Below are positions 1-7,037 of a stretch of 13,869 nt of DNA, piece after piece. The position numbers and the translations under genes were made by a program. Where the stretch lies: contig DATFFT010000014.1 of the NCBI GenBank assembly GCA_035249905.1, forward strand, positions 1 to 13,869, written 5' to 3'. Source of the stretch: JAOUEA01 sp035249905. Its GTDB lineage: Bacteria; Actinomycetota; UBA4738; HRBIN12. The notes under the pieces were generated by a model. The model saw nothing but the letters and a program-made list of their open reading frames with translations. It had not been told where the DNA came from and made no database searches. How positions within the stretch are numbered: position 1 is the stretch's first letter; the number at the start of each line of letters is the position of its first letter.

Positions 1-306
1 GCCCCGCGCAGCCTGATCCTCGCCACGTATGACGTGTTCACCGAACGCGCGGCCGACCTCGGGCACCCGCGGCTGCCGGGCCAGACGCTCGAGGAGTACC
101 GGCGAACCGTGGAAGCCACGGGAGCGCTAGGTGACGGCGACCTCGACCGGCTGACACAGGTCACGACCGATGCGGCGTACGCCGCGCGGGATCCCGGTCC
201 GGCGGACGCAGAGGTCGCGACCCGGTCCTCCCACGCCGTGGTCAAGGAGATGCGACGCCAGGCCGGCTGGGTGCAGCGCCTGACCGGACCGTACCGGCGG
301 CGCTGA
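1..306 (+). CDS. C-terminal fragment of a DUF4129 / transglutaminase-type protein (5' end outside window)
   Basis: The reading frame is open from the first base and ends at TGA 304-306, giving 101 visible residues. The fragment looks like the DUF4129 domain that closes many actinobacterial transglutaminase-like (TgpA-type) membrane proteins. It begins with an LxxxYDVFTERAADLG helix. A GxPRxPGQTxEEYRR segment follows, then a helical stretch LDRLTQVTTDAAYAAR with the family's usual 'L..LT...AAYA' pattern, and a basic C-terminus. The membrane helices and the transglutaminase core, if present, lie upstream of the window. In this family the domain is cytoplasmic or peripheral and its role is unknown. 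The gene converges on the MerR-type gene, with 27 bp between the two stops. The domain call is a pattern match on a short fragment, so a stand-alone DUF4129 protein is equally possible. Confidence 0.6.
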   Translation, partial: APRSLILATYDVFTERAADLGHPRLPGQTLEEYRRTVEATGALGDGDLDRLTQVTTDAAYAARDPGPADAEVATRSSHAVVKEMRRQAGWVQRLTGPYRRR

Positions 307-333
307 CGAGTCCGCGCCCGGCCCGGTCCCGGT

Positions 334-819
334 CTACCTGGTCCCGGTCACCGTCTGCGCGGCGGCCTCTCTCAACGCTCGAACGAATCGCTCGCGGTCC
401 TCACGGAACTGACGGACGTCGGTTTCGACCCCGCTCGCGATGTCGTCGATCGCCACGAAGAATGCCATCTGCCCCTCGCGGAGCGCGTCGATGACCTCCC
501 CGTCGCGACGACAGATCTTGAAGATGCTCTGGCCGTCGGTGACGAGCTTCACCTCCGACAGGTGCTTGTCCATGCCCGCCTTGTCGTTGAGGAACTCCCA
601 CGACCGGCGGACCCGCTGCAGCGACATGCCGCCGTCGAGCAGCGACTTCACGACCCGAAGAGCGACCAGGTCGCGGAACGCGTAGAGGCGCGGCACCCCG
701 GGGCGGCCCCCGGTCCCCTGGACGGACGGTTGCACCAACCCGATCTGGTCCCAGTACCTGAGCTGGCGAGGCGTGCAGCCGGTGAACTTGCAGGCCTGGT
801 GGGTGGTGAATCCCTCCAT
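334..819 (-). CDS. MerR-family transcriptional regulator
   Basis: The 161-residue protein has an N-terminal MerR winged helix-turn-helix. The recognition region is FTTHQACKFTGCTPRQLRYW (about 4-23), followed by DQIGLVQPS and a wing with GGRPGVPRLYAFRDL (37-51). A dimerisation helix follows (about 52-85). The C-terminal part (about 90-130) carries GQSIFKICRRDGEVIDALREGQMAFFVAIDDI, an uncharacterised effector-like region without the cysteine cluster of metal-sensing MerR proteins. I start it at the ATG at 817-819. It puts the helix-turn-helix at residue 4, and GAGGGGG lies 12 nt upstream. A longer frame to 933 adds 38 arginine-rich residues that look like non-coding translation. Its target is unknown. 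A 10-bp palindrome at 935-944 in its upstream region is a candidate operator. It is transcribed in the same direction as the SOS cassette but separated from DUF3040 by about 200 bp. Confidence 0.85.
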   Translation of the reverse strand: MEGFTTHQACKFTGCTPRQLRYWDQIGLVQPSVQGTGGRPGVPRLYAFRDLVALRVVKSLLDGGMSLQRVRRSWEFLNDKAGMDKHLSEVKLVTDGQSIFKICRRDGEVIDALREGQMAFFVAIDDIASGVETDVRQFREDRERFVRALREAAAQTVTGTR

Positions 820-1020
820 CCGGTTCGCGTGCCCCCTCGGTCTCGTCCGTCGTCGATCTCGCCATCGGCACGGATCGCCGAAGGACGGTTCGGTGCACCG
901 GCCGACGACTCGCGCCCAGGGGGAAGGGGACATCGTTGTACAACAGCGCTGGGGAGGGCGGCAAGCCGGGAGGTCACGATGGTCGCGGAATCGTCCGAAC
1001 GGGCTATGCCGCGAAGCTCG
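820..1020. other. Intergenic region upstream of the merR-type gene
   Basis: About 200 bp without a convincing gene. Frames open here on both strands, but their products are Arg/Pro/Ser-rich and match nothing I recognise. The stretch presumably holds the promoter of the MerR gene. The only distinct element is the palindrome at 935-944. No clear terminator follows the DUF3040 gene. Confidence 0.5.
935..944. promoter_or_regulatory. Perfect 10-bp palindrome GTTGTACAAC, candidate MerR operator/promoter
   Basis: GTTGTACAAC is a perfect palindrome, A/T-rich for this genome, lying 115 bp upstream of the MerR-type start codon. On the minus strand it overlaps a possible -10 (TACAAC) with TTGCCG 18 bp further upstream as a weak -35. 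MerR proteins bind dyads at or near their own promoters, so autoregulation is plausible. The MerR operator normally sits inside the -35/-10 spacer, and here it overlaps the -10, so the assignment is tentative. Confidence 0.3.
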
Positions 1021-1389
1021 CTAGCCGTCGTCGGAGGACGCGGGCGGACGGAACCGTGACGCGAGCCGTCCGATGATGCCCGTGAACGACCCGCCGTCGG
1101 ACTGCATCGCGCGGATCTGATCGCGCCCGAGCTGCCCGAGGTACCGGTAGATCAGCATGGCCGAGCCGATCATCATGATGAACCCGACGGCCGCGATCCA
1201 GGCGCTGACCACGAACAGCAGCAGGAGCACGCACCCGAGCACGAACGCGATCGCCGCGAGGCGGATGCGCCGGGCGAGGTGGGTGTACAGGTCGGTACGG
1301 CCCACCTGCTCGACGAGCTTCGGATCGTCCTCGGCGAGCCGGCGCTCGATCTCGTCGAGGATGCGCTGTTCGTGTTCGCTCAGGGGCAT
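1021..1389 (-). CDS. DUF3040 small membrane protein
   Basis: The 122-residue protein starts MPLSEHEQRILDEIERRLAEDDP, the hallmark N-terminus of actinobacterial DUF3040 proteins. This is an acidic amphipathic helix with the 'LSEHEQRxLxxIExxLxxxDP' signature. A basic RRIR segment precedes two adjacent transmembrane helices (about 42-62 and 64-81). The cytoplasmic tail (about 82-122) is polar and ends SSDDG. The ATG is at 1387-1389 with GGAGGAA five nucleotides upstream, a strong ribosome binding site. The family has no established function. The gene lies 59 bp downstream of dinB on the same strand, so it may be read through from the SOS operon. A TATAAT box over the dinB stop suggests it also has its own promoter. 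Confidence 0.88.
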   Translation of the reverse strand: MPLSEHEQRILDEIERRLAEDDPKLVEQVGRTDLYTHLARRIRLAAIAFVLGCVLLLLFVVSAWIAAVGFIMMIGSAMLIYRYLGQLGRDQIRAMQSDGGSFTGIIGRLASRFRPPASSDDG

Positions 1390-1447
1390 CCGGCTTCCTC
1401 CGGCGAGGGCTCCTTCGGTCCGTGGCGGGGTTCCCCCCGACCCTCCG

Positions 1448-1475
1448 ATTATAGGGAGGCTTGCGGACCTGGGAA
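1448..1475 (-). promoter_or_regulatory. Candidate promoter for the DUF3040 gene, TATAAT overlapping the dinB stop
   Basis: On the minus strand, positions 1453-1448 read TATAAT, a perfect -10 that stands out in this GC-rich sequence. The dinB stop codon TAA (1451-1449) lies inside it. A weak -35-like TTCCCA occupies 1475-1470 with a 16-bp spacer. Transcription would start near 1441 and leave a leader of about 50 nt before the DUF3040 ATG. Only the -10 is strong. Confidence 0.45.
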
Positions 1476-2696
1476 CCCAGGCGCCGGGTCGGACGGAGGG
1501 CGCCGGGTGCGATCGAGCAACGACGCCGGCGTCGCCGCACCGCGGCCGAAGCGATGCTCGATGCGGTCGACGGCCCGTTCGACGTCGCCCCAGCGCTCCC
1601 CGCGAAGCAGGACGAGCTGCTCCGCGCCGGCGGATACCAACCCGCTGGCCTGCACGCCGAGCAGGCGCACCCGGTGCCGTTCCCCCGGCAGGTTCCGGTA
1701 GAGCTCGGAGACCGTCTGGTAGAGGTCGGCACCGACGTCGGTCGCATCGGCCAGGGTCTTCGAGCGCGTGAGCGTGGTGAACGTGGCGAGGCGGACCTTC
1801 AACGTCGCCGTGCGCGCCTGGTAGCCGTCGGCGCGGAGCCTCGAGGCGACCCGGCCCGAGAGCGCGAGCAGCTCGCGGAGCAGCGTCTCGTCGTCGTCGA
1901 GATCGTGGTCGAAGGTCTCCTCGTGACCGACCGACTTCGGCGCCTCGTAGGGCACCACGTCGCGAGCGTCGATGCCGTGGGAGAGCTGCGACAGGTGCCG
2001 GGCGTGCTGCTCGCCGAGCAGGCGGGCGAGGATCGGCTCGGGCGTGGCCGCGAGGTCGCCGATCGTCCGCACGCCCAGGCGCGAGAGCACCTCGCCGGTC
2101 TTTTCCCCCACGCCCCACAGGCGGCCCACCGGCAACGGCTCGAGGAACGCGAGCACGCCGTCGGCCGACACGACGAGCTCGCCATCGGGTTTGCAGAGGT
2201 CGCTCGCGAGCTTGGCCACGAACTTCGTCGGCGCCACGCCGACCGAACACGTGACCCCCACCTCGCGTTCGACCTCGGCCCTGATACGCGCCGCGATCGC
2301 ACGCGGGGTCCCGAACAGCATCGACGCCCCACCCACGTCGAGGAATGCCTCGTCGAGCGAGATGGGCTCGACGAGGGGGGTGTGCGCGAGCAGCACCTCG
2401 CGGAAGCGATTCGAATGGGCCTGGTAGGCCTCGAAGTCGGGGGACAGGAATATGCCGTCGGGGCAGAGCCTACGAGCACGCACGGTCGGCATCGCCGAGC
2501 GCACCCCGTATGCACGGGCCTCGTAGGACGCCGAGCTCACGACGCCGCGCCCCCCGATGCCACCGACGATCACCGGCTTCCCGGCGAGCGCCGGGTGCTT
2601 CAGCGCCTCGACCGAGGCGTAGAACGCGTCGAGGTCGGCGTGCAGGATCGGTTCGGCTGCTCGTTCGTTCGGCAGCGCCCCCGGTGGATCGGTCAT
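1449..2696 (-). CDS. dinB: DNA polymerase IV (Y-family translesion polymerase)
   Basis: The 415-residue protein is a full-length DinB. The palm opens with HADLDAFYASVE (19-30), giving catalytic Asp21 with Tyr26 at the steric-gate position. The second acidic motif SLDE (113-116) supplies Asp115 and Glu116. YEARAYGV (58-65) and CSVGVAPTKFVAKLASDLCKPDG (about 155-177) are the usual fingers and palm motifs. GVGEKTGEVLSRLGVRTIGDLA is the thumb helix-hairpin-helix. The little finger ends with QLVLL, at the usual place of the beta-clamp motif, followed by VDRIEHRFGRGAATPASLL. Unlike ImuB, all catalytic acids are present. DinB extends mispaired or damaged primer ends and bypasses lesions. The ATG lies 7 bp after the dnaE2 stop without a clear Shine-Dalgarno sequence, which suggests translational coupling. 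It is the last polymerase gene of the LexA-controlled cassette. Confidence 0.95.
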   Translation of the reverse strand: MTDPPGALPNERAAEPILHADLDAFYASVEALKHPALAGKPVIVGGIGGRGVVSSASYEARAYGVRSAMPTVRARRLCPDGIFLSPDFEAYQAHSNRFREVLLAHTPLVEPISLDEAFLDVGGASMLFGTPRAIAARIRAEVEREVGVTCSVGVAPTKFVAKLASDLCKPDGELVVSADGVLAFLEPLPVGRLWGVGEKTGEVLSRLGVRTIGDLAATPEPILARLLGEQHARHLSQLSHGIDARDVVPYEAPKSVGHEETFDHDLDDDETLLRELLALSGRVASRLRADGYQARTATLKVRLATFTTLTRSKTLADATDVGADLYQTVSELYRNLPGERHRVRLLGVQASGLVSAGAEQLVLLRGERWGDVERAVDRIEHRFGRGAATPASLLDRTRRPPSDPAPGFPGPQASL

Positions 2697-2703
2697 GTCG
2701 TCA

Positions 2704-5700
2704 TCATCCCGCGGAGCCGGGGCTCGCGTGCCAGAGGGTTCGCGGCCCGGCGCCGGGAGCGGGAGCGTTCGAGGCCGGACCTCGAGCCGCCTCGCCGCGG
2801 AGCGCCTCGCGCAACCGGCCCTCGCCCCGCGCTCGGTGCAGGACCGAGAGGTCCCAGACCTCCTCGGCCACCACGCTCACCCCTCCGACCCCGGTTCGGC
2901 GGAGCTCCCCCGCGACCGCGAGCGCGTATCCGTGGAACACCGTCTTCGCGGCCCTGGGCTGCACCGACTCGAACACCGTGACCTCGACCGGGCCGGTCGC
3001 GTCGTCGAGCGTGAGGAAGATGATGCGCTGGCCGCTGCGGATCGCCGGGGTCTGCGAGGCGACCTTCACGCCGGCGACGATCACCCTCGAGCCACCGCGC
3101 GTGCGGCGCAGGTCCTTCGCCCGCGTCACGCCGAGGTCGGCGAGGACCGGTTCGAAGAAGCTCACGATGTGCCGGGTGGCGTCGAGTCCCAACACCTCGA
3201 TCTCGGCGCGCACGACCTCGGCATCGGAGTAGTCCTTGAAGCGATGCCCCGCTGCAGGGTCGGCACCCATGGCGAGGGTGAGCTGGTCGCCTTCCCGCCG
3301 GGGTTCTGCGGTCATCGCCACGTACACGTGTCGCCGTCGGGCCGGCTCGAGCTCGTCGAACGCGCCTGCGTGGGCGAGCGCCTCGGTCACCGGCCGGCTC
3401 ACGGTCGTACGCCGCATGAAGTCGCCCACGTCGCGGAACGCGCGGTCGGCGCGCGCCGTCTGGATCGATCGGATCTCGGCGTCGCTGATGCCGTGCACGT
3501 CTTGGAGGCCGAGCCGGATGCCGAAGGAGCCGACGGTGCCGCCCTCACCCCTTGGCACCGGCTCCACCACGTACTCCGGCTCGCTCGAGTTCACGTCGAG
3601 CGGCAGGATCGCGATGCCGTGGCGCCGCGCGTCGTCGAGGATCGTGCGACGCGGGTACATACCGGGGTCGTGGGTCAACAGGCCCGCGTACAGGTGCGCC
3701 GGGTAGTGCGCTTTCAACCAGGCGCTCTGGTAGGTCGGCACCGCGAACGCCGCCGCGTGCGCCTTGCAGAACCCGAACGAGGCGAACTGGGTCACCGCGT
3801 GCCACACCTTCACCGCCGCGTCGCGGTCCACGCCCCGAGCCGCCGCGCGCTCCACGAAGTCGGCCTCGAAGCCCGGCAGCATCTCCTCGTGGTCGAGGTG
3901 GCGCCGGATGTGGTCGGCGTAGGTCTCGGTGTACCCGGCGATCGCCGCGAGCGCCCGGATCACCTGCTCGTGGAAGACGATCACCCCGTAGGTCTCCTGC
4001 AGCGGCCCGCGCAGGCCCGGATGGATGTAGCTCGGACGTTCGAACGCCGACCGCCGCCGCAGGTACGGCGTGATCATGTCGGATTTCACCGGCCCGGGCC
4101 GGAACAGCGAGATGTCGACGATCAGGTCTTCCCAACGGTCGGGCTGCAGCTTCTGCAGCAGCTCGCGCTGGCCGGGCGACTCGATCTGGAAGCACCCGAG
4201 CGTGTCGGAGGCGCGGACGAGCTCGAACGTGGCGGTGTCGTCGAGCGCGATGCGGTCGAGGTCGACCTTCTCACCCGTCGTGCGCGCGATCTCGTCGAGC
4301 GCGTGGCGCATCGAGCTCAGCATGCGCACGCCGAGGATGTCGAGCTTCAGGTAACCGAGCAGCTCGACGTCGTCCTTGTCGGCCTGGATCATGCGATGTC
4401 CGTTCGCGCTGCGCTCCAGTGGCACCCGCTCGACAAGGTCGTGGCTCGCGAGCACGATGCCGCACGGGTGCAGCGCGATGTGCCGTGGGAACCCGCCGAT
4501 CCTCTCGGCGACGCCGATCAGGCGTTCCATCTGCTCGAACCGCAGGTTGATGCCCGCCAGCTCGGGCAGGCGGTCGATCGCCTCGCGCAGGTGCCCGGCC
4601 GAGATGTGCGGGAACGACGTCGCCACGACGCCGACCTCGACCTCGGGCAGCCCGAGCGCCTTGCCGACCTCGCGGATCGCCGAACGGGCCCGGTACGTGT
4701 CGATCATCGCGACGCAGCCCGCGCGCTCGGTGCCGTGGCGGCCGAGGATCATGTCGTAGACGTCTTCCCGCCTCGCCGACTCGACGTCGATGTCGATGTC
4801 GGGCAGGTCCGTGCGCATCGGGTTCATGAACCGTTCGAACGACAGATCGTGGCGGAGCGCGTCGACGTCGGAGATGCCGGTCAGGGAACACACGAGCGAG
4901 CCCGCCGCGCTCCCCCGGCACGCGGCGCGGATGCCCATCGCCTTCACGTCGGCGACGATGTCGGCCACGGTGAGGAAGTACGCCGCGAACCCCATGCGCC
5001 GGATCATCGAGAGCTCGTGGTGCAGCCGGTCGCGCAGTCGTTCGTCGACGTGCATCTCGCGCTCGTACACGCCGCGCCAGCACCGCTCGGCGAGCACCGC
5101 GTCGGCGCCGCGGCCTTGCGGCGTCGGGAAGTCGGGGAAGTGGATGCGCCCGAGGCCGAGGTCGTATCGGCACATGTCCGCGACGGCCAGGGTTCCGTCG
5201 CACAGATCGGGCCGCTCGGCGAAGAGCGCCCGCATCTCGGCGGCGGGCTTCAGCCAGCCCTCGGCGTTGCGGCGGGACACGTTCGTCTCGGCGAGCGGCA
5301 CGATGCGCCGCATGCACTCGAGCACGTCGGCCACGAACGCGTCGGCGGGCTCCAGGTACCGGACGGGGTTCGTCGCGACGGCGCGCACCCCGGCGCGCTC
5401 GGCGAGGCGCAGCATCGACCTGATCTCGTCGGACGAGCCGCGCTCGAACCGGTGCTCGACACCGACGAGCAGGCGGTCGCGCCCGAACGCCTCGCGGAAC
5501 GGGTCGAGCAGCCGCGCGGCGTGGTCGACCCGGCCGGCGACCGCCTCCCGCCCCGGGTGCGATCGGGGTCCGGCGACCGCGACGAGACCGGCCGCGTGCG
5601 CGCATATCTGCACCGGGTCGACCCACGGATCGCCGCGGTCGCCCAGCATGTGGGCGTCGGTGATCAGCCGGCAGAGGTTGGCGTAGCCGGTGTCGTCGGA

Positions 5701-5991
5701 CGCGAGCAGCACGACGTGGGCATCGCGTTCGCTCCCCCGCCCACCCGGCGTGGAGGCTCGCACCGTGACCGAAGCGCCGAGGATCGGCCGCACTCCCTCG
5801 GTCTCGCACGCTCGAACGAACCGCGCGGCGCCGTAGAGCCCGTCGCGGTCGGTCATCGCCACGGTCGGCTCGCTCGTTCCGGCCGCCCGGCCGAGCGCCG
5901 CCGCGCGGGACACGAGCTGCTCCGGCGTGAACGCGCCTTCCTTCAGGGAGAAGCACGACCGCACGTCGAGGTGCACGAACGATGCCGACAT
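2704..5991 (-). CDS. dnaE2: Error-prone DNA polymerase III alpha subunit (DnaE2/ImuC type)
   Basis: The 1095-residue protein matches the length of DnaE2 rather than replicative DnaE1. An N-terminal PHP domain (about 1-230) starts FVHLDVRSCFSLKEGA and contains TDRDGLYGAARF. Its first metal motif reads His7-Leu-Asp9 instead of His-x-His, as expected for a degenerate PHP site. The polymerase core has LPDIDID (396-402, catalytic Asp400 and Asp402) and KLDILG (549-554, third Asp551). CRGSAAGSLVC (358-368) and FGFCKAHAAAFA (739-750) are also present. A tandem helix-hairpin-helix region follows, then QLTLAM (903-908), a possible clamp-binding motif, and an OB fold (about 968-1010). DnaE2 works with an ImuB or DinB partner in SOS mutagenesis. 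It starts at ATG 5989-5991, 53 bp after the hydrolase gene, with only a weak ribosome binding site. I prefer dnaE2 to dnaE1 because of the length, the PHP degeneracy and the LexA/dinB context. Confidence 0.93.
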   Translation of the reverse strand: MSASFVHLDVRSCFSLKEGAFTPEQLVSRAAALGRAAGTSEPTVAMTDRDGLYGAARFVRACETEGVRPILGASVTVRASTPGGRGSERDAHVVLLASDDTGYANLCRLITDAHMLGDRGDPWVDPVQICAHAAGLVAVAGPRSHPGREAVAGRVDHAARLLDPFREAFGRDRLLVGVEHRFERGSSDEIRSMLRLAERAGVRAVATNPVRYLEPADAFVADVLECMRRIVPLAETNVSRRNAEGWLKPAAEMRALFAERPDLCDGTLAVADMCRYDLGLGRIHFPDFPTPQGRGADAVLAERCWRGVYEREMHVDERLRDRLHHELSMIRRMGFAAYFLTVADIVADVKAMGIRAACRGSAAGSLVCSLTGISDVDALRHDLSFERFMNPMRTDLPDIDIDVESARREDVYDMILGRHGTERAGCVAMIDTYRARSAIREVGKALGLPEVEVGVVATSFPHISAGHLREAIDRLPELAGINLRFEQMERLIGVAERIGGFPRHIALHPCGIVLASHDLVERVPLERSANGHRMIQADKDDVELLGYLKLDILGVRMLSSMRHALDEIARTTGEKVDLDRIALDDTATFELVRASDTLGCFQIESPGQRELLQKLQPDRWEDLIVDISLFRPGPVKSDMITPYLRRRSAFERPSYIHPGLRGPLQETYGVIVFHEQVIRALAAIAGYTETYADHIRRHLDHEEMLPGFEADFVERAAARGVDRDAAVKVWHAVTQFASFGFCKAHAAAFAVPTYQSAWLKAHYPAHLYAGLLTHDPGMYPRRTILDDARRHGIAILPLDVNSSEPEYVVEPVPRGEGGTVGSFGIRLGLQDVHGISDAEIRSIQTARADRAFRDVGDFMRRTTVSRPVTEALAHAGAFDELEPARRRHVYVAMTAEPRREGDQLTLAMGADPAAGHRFKDYSDAEVVRAEIEVLGLDATRHIVSFFEPVLADLGVTRAKDLRRTRGGSRVIVAGVKVASQTPAIRSGQRIIFLTLDDATGPVEVTVFESVQPRAAKTVFHGYALAVAGELRRTGVGGVSVVAEEVWDLSVLHRARGEGRLREALRGEAARGPASNAPAPGAGPRTLWHASPGSAG

Positions 5992-6044
5992 CGACTACCG
6001 AGACCTGGGGAAGCGATGACGATCTTCGTCGAGCGGGACGCCTC

Positions 6045-6725
6045 TCAGCGCTGCCAGATCGCGGGGTCGTGGGCGAAGTGCACGCGGATCGGATCGAACG
6101 CTCGCAGGCGATCGACCGACCGTGCGTACGCGTCGGGATCGGGTGAGCTCGATCGACCCGAGACCTCGGAGCCCTCGCCCCCCTGCCACTCCGCGCGGGA
6201 CTGCACCGCCTGACCGGCGAGCACGATCGCGCCGCCGGGTGCGTCGACGACCAACGACTGATGCCCGGCGGTGTGTCCCGGCGTCGGAACCAGTCGCATG
6301 CCCGGCGCGACCTCGGTCTCGCCTTCGAGGAGCTCGTAGGTGAGCCCCGGCACGTCGATCCACTCGGGGACCGTGTAGTCGGGCTCGTGGACCTTGGCCC
6401 ACTCCCCGCGCTGCACGAAGATCGGCATGCCTCGGAGCCGGGCGTTCTGCCCCGAGTGGTCGAAGTGCAGGTGGCAGTTGGCCGCGCCGGTCACGTCGGC
6501 GAGCGAGATGCCGGCTTCCTCGAGCGCGTCGTCGACCGGGCGGACCCGTGGGGAGAACCTCGTCTCGACCTCGGCGTTGCCGAAGCCGGCACCGTTGTCG
6601 AACAGGAAGATCCCGTCGGGATGCTCGACCGCGTGGCCGTACGACGGCCACCATTCCACCCCGAGGAGCTCCCGCTCCGCATCGGGGAGCCGCAGCTCGG
6701 AGACCAGGAACGGGATGACTCGCAC
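6045..6725 (-). CDS. Metallo-beta-lactamase-fold hydrolase, AHL-lactonase-like
   Basis: The 226-residue protein has the metallo-beta-lactamase signature HLHFDH (85-90), a third-strand motif PGHTAGHQS (149-157, His151) and a C-terminal FAHDPAIW (His219). The overall layout resembles AiiA/AttM N-acyl-homoserine-lactone lactonases and related small lactone or ester hydrolases. The residue normally bridging the two metals, Asp in the 'GDA' motif, is Gln172 here (LAGQAVQS), so metal number or chemistry may differ. The substrate is unknown and a quorum-quenching role is not supported. No signal peptide is visible, so it is probably cytoplasmic. It begins with GTG (6723-6725), 24 bp after the DUF6504-like gene and 53 bp before dnaE2 on the same strand. 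It therefore appears to be co-transcribed within the LexA-controlled polymerase cassette. Confidence 0.85.
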   Translation of the reverse strand: MRVIPFLVSELRLPDAERELLGVEWWPSYGHAVEHPDGIFLFDNGAGFGNAEVETRFSPRVRPVDDALEEAGISLADVTGAANCHLHFDHSGQNARLRGMPIFVQRGEWAKVHEPDYTVPEWIDVPGLTYELLEGETEVAPGMRLVPTPGHTAGHQSLVVDAPGGAIVLAGQAVQSRAEWQGGEGSEVSGRSSSPDPDAYARSVDRLRAFDPIRVHFAHDPAIWQR

Positions 6726-6749
6726 CTCGCCACGCTACCCCCTCGAGCG

Positions 6750-6995
6750 CTAGTCCCACAGGCGCTCCATGTGCCAGCGTTCCCTGCCGCGGTCGAAGTA
6801 GAGATCCCAGACCGCGCCGCCGCGCGCTTCCACGCGCCAGTACTCGCGATCGCGGCCGTCGGACCACCATCGGCCCTCGATCTTCCACCGGCCGATCACG
6901 TCGGCGACCTCGTAGCGGCGGCCCCGCCACTCGAACGCGCTCGGCATGCCGGTGTCGCGTTCGACCCTGATCTCCTCGTCGAATCGCTTCGTCAC
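6750..6995 (-). CDS. Small Trp-rich DUF6504-like protein, first gene of the SOS cassette
   Basis: The predicted product has 81 residues: a start TKRFDEEIRVE, then PSAFEWRGRRYEV (18-30), a GRWKIEGRWW segment, REYWRVEA, and an end WHMERLWD. This resembles the DUF6504 pattern (F-WRGR-Y-V, R-Y-RV-A, W-LERV-D) that I recall in Actinobacteria near Y-family polymerases and dnaE2. Eight of 81 residues are tryptophan. The function is unknown, and the small beta-rich look suggests a binding partner rather than an enzyme. I start it at GTG 6993-6995 because GAGGA lies 8 nt upstream and homologues as I recall begin at this point. The ATG at 7032-7034 (94 residues) is only 3 bp after the LexA box and lacks a ribosome binding site. 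It leads the four-gene transcript with the hydrolase, dnaE2 and dinB. Confidence 0.75.
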   Translation of the reverse strand: MTKRFDEEIRVERDTGMPSAFEWRGRRYEVADVIGRWKIEGRWWSDGRDREYWRVEARGGAVWDLYFDRGRERWHMERLWD

Positions 6996-7003
6996 CGTGA
7001 CGG

Positions 7004-7008
7004 TCCTC
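7004..7008 (-). promoter_or_regulatory. Ribosome binding site deciding the DUF6504-like start
   Basis: Minus-strand GAGGA lies 8 nt before the GTG at 6995-6993. No comparable Shine-Dalgarno sequence precedes the in-frame ATG at 7034-7032, whose upstream bases are the LexA box itself. This favours the shorter 81-residue product. Confidence 0.55.
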
Positions 7009-7037
7009 ACAGTCGAAAGGTCGAGCCCGTTCATGAA

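Noticed and set aside
325..349. Direct repeat GGTCCCGGTC at 325-334 and 340-349 around the MerR-type stop codon
   Set aside because: Two 10-bp GC-rich copies with a 5-bp gap are easily due to chance in this composition. There are no further copies and no sign of an attachment site.
820..933. N-terminal extension of the MerR-type protein to a start at 933
   Set aside because: The extra 38 residues are Arg/Pro-rich and precede a complete MerR helix-turn-helix that normally begins within the first few residues. The longer start would also abut the candidate -10 and palindrome.
4030..4060. GTTCGAA-containing stretches that could suggest a tRNA T-loop or a LexA half-site
   Set aside because: The one near 4037 lies inside dnaE2 codons, has no tRNA stem context, and lacks the second half-site at N4 spacing. 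No tRNA was found anywhere in the window.
2695..6213. A very long open frame (1172 codons) on the + strand opposite dnaE2
   Set aside because: Its translation is Arg/Val/His/Glu-rich without any domain. Long antisense frames are expected opposite genes with G/C-rich third positions. The opposite strand encodes an unmistakable DnaE2 with all catalytic motifs.
6996..7034. ATG at 7034 as start of the DUF6504-like protein
   Set aside because: It lies 3 bp from the LexA box with no ribosome binding site, and family members as I recall begin at the following GTG (6995), which has GAGGA at 8 nt. It remains possible if the mRNA is translated without a Shine-Dalgarno sequence.
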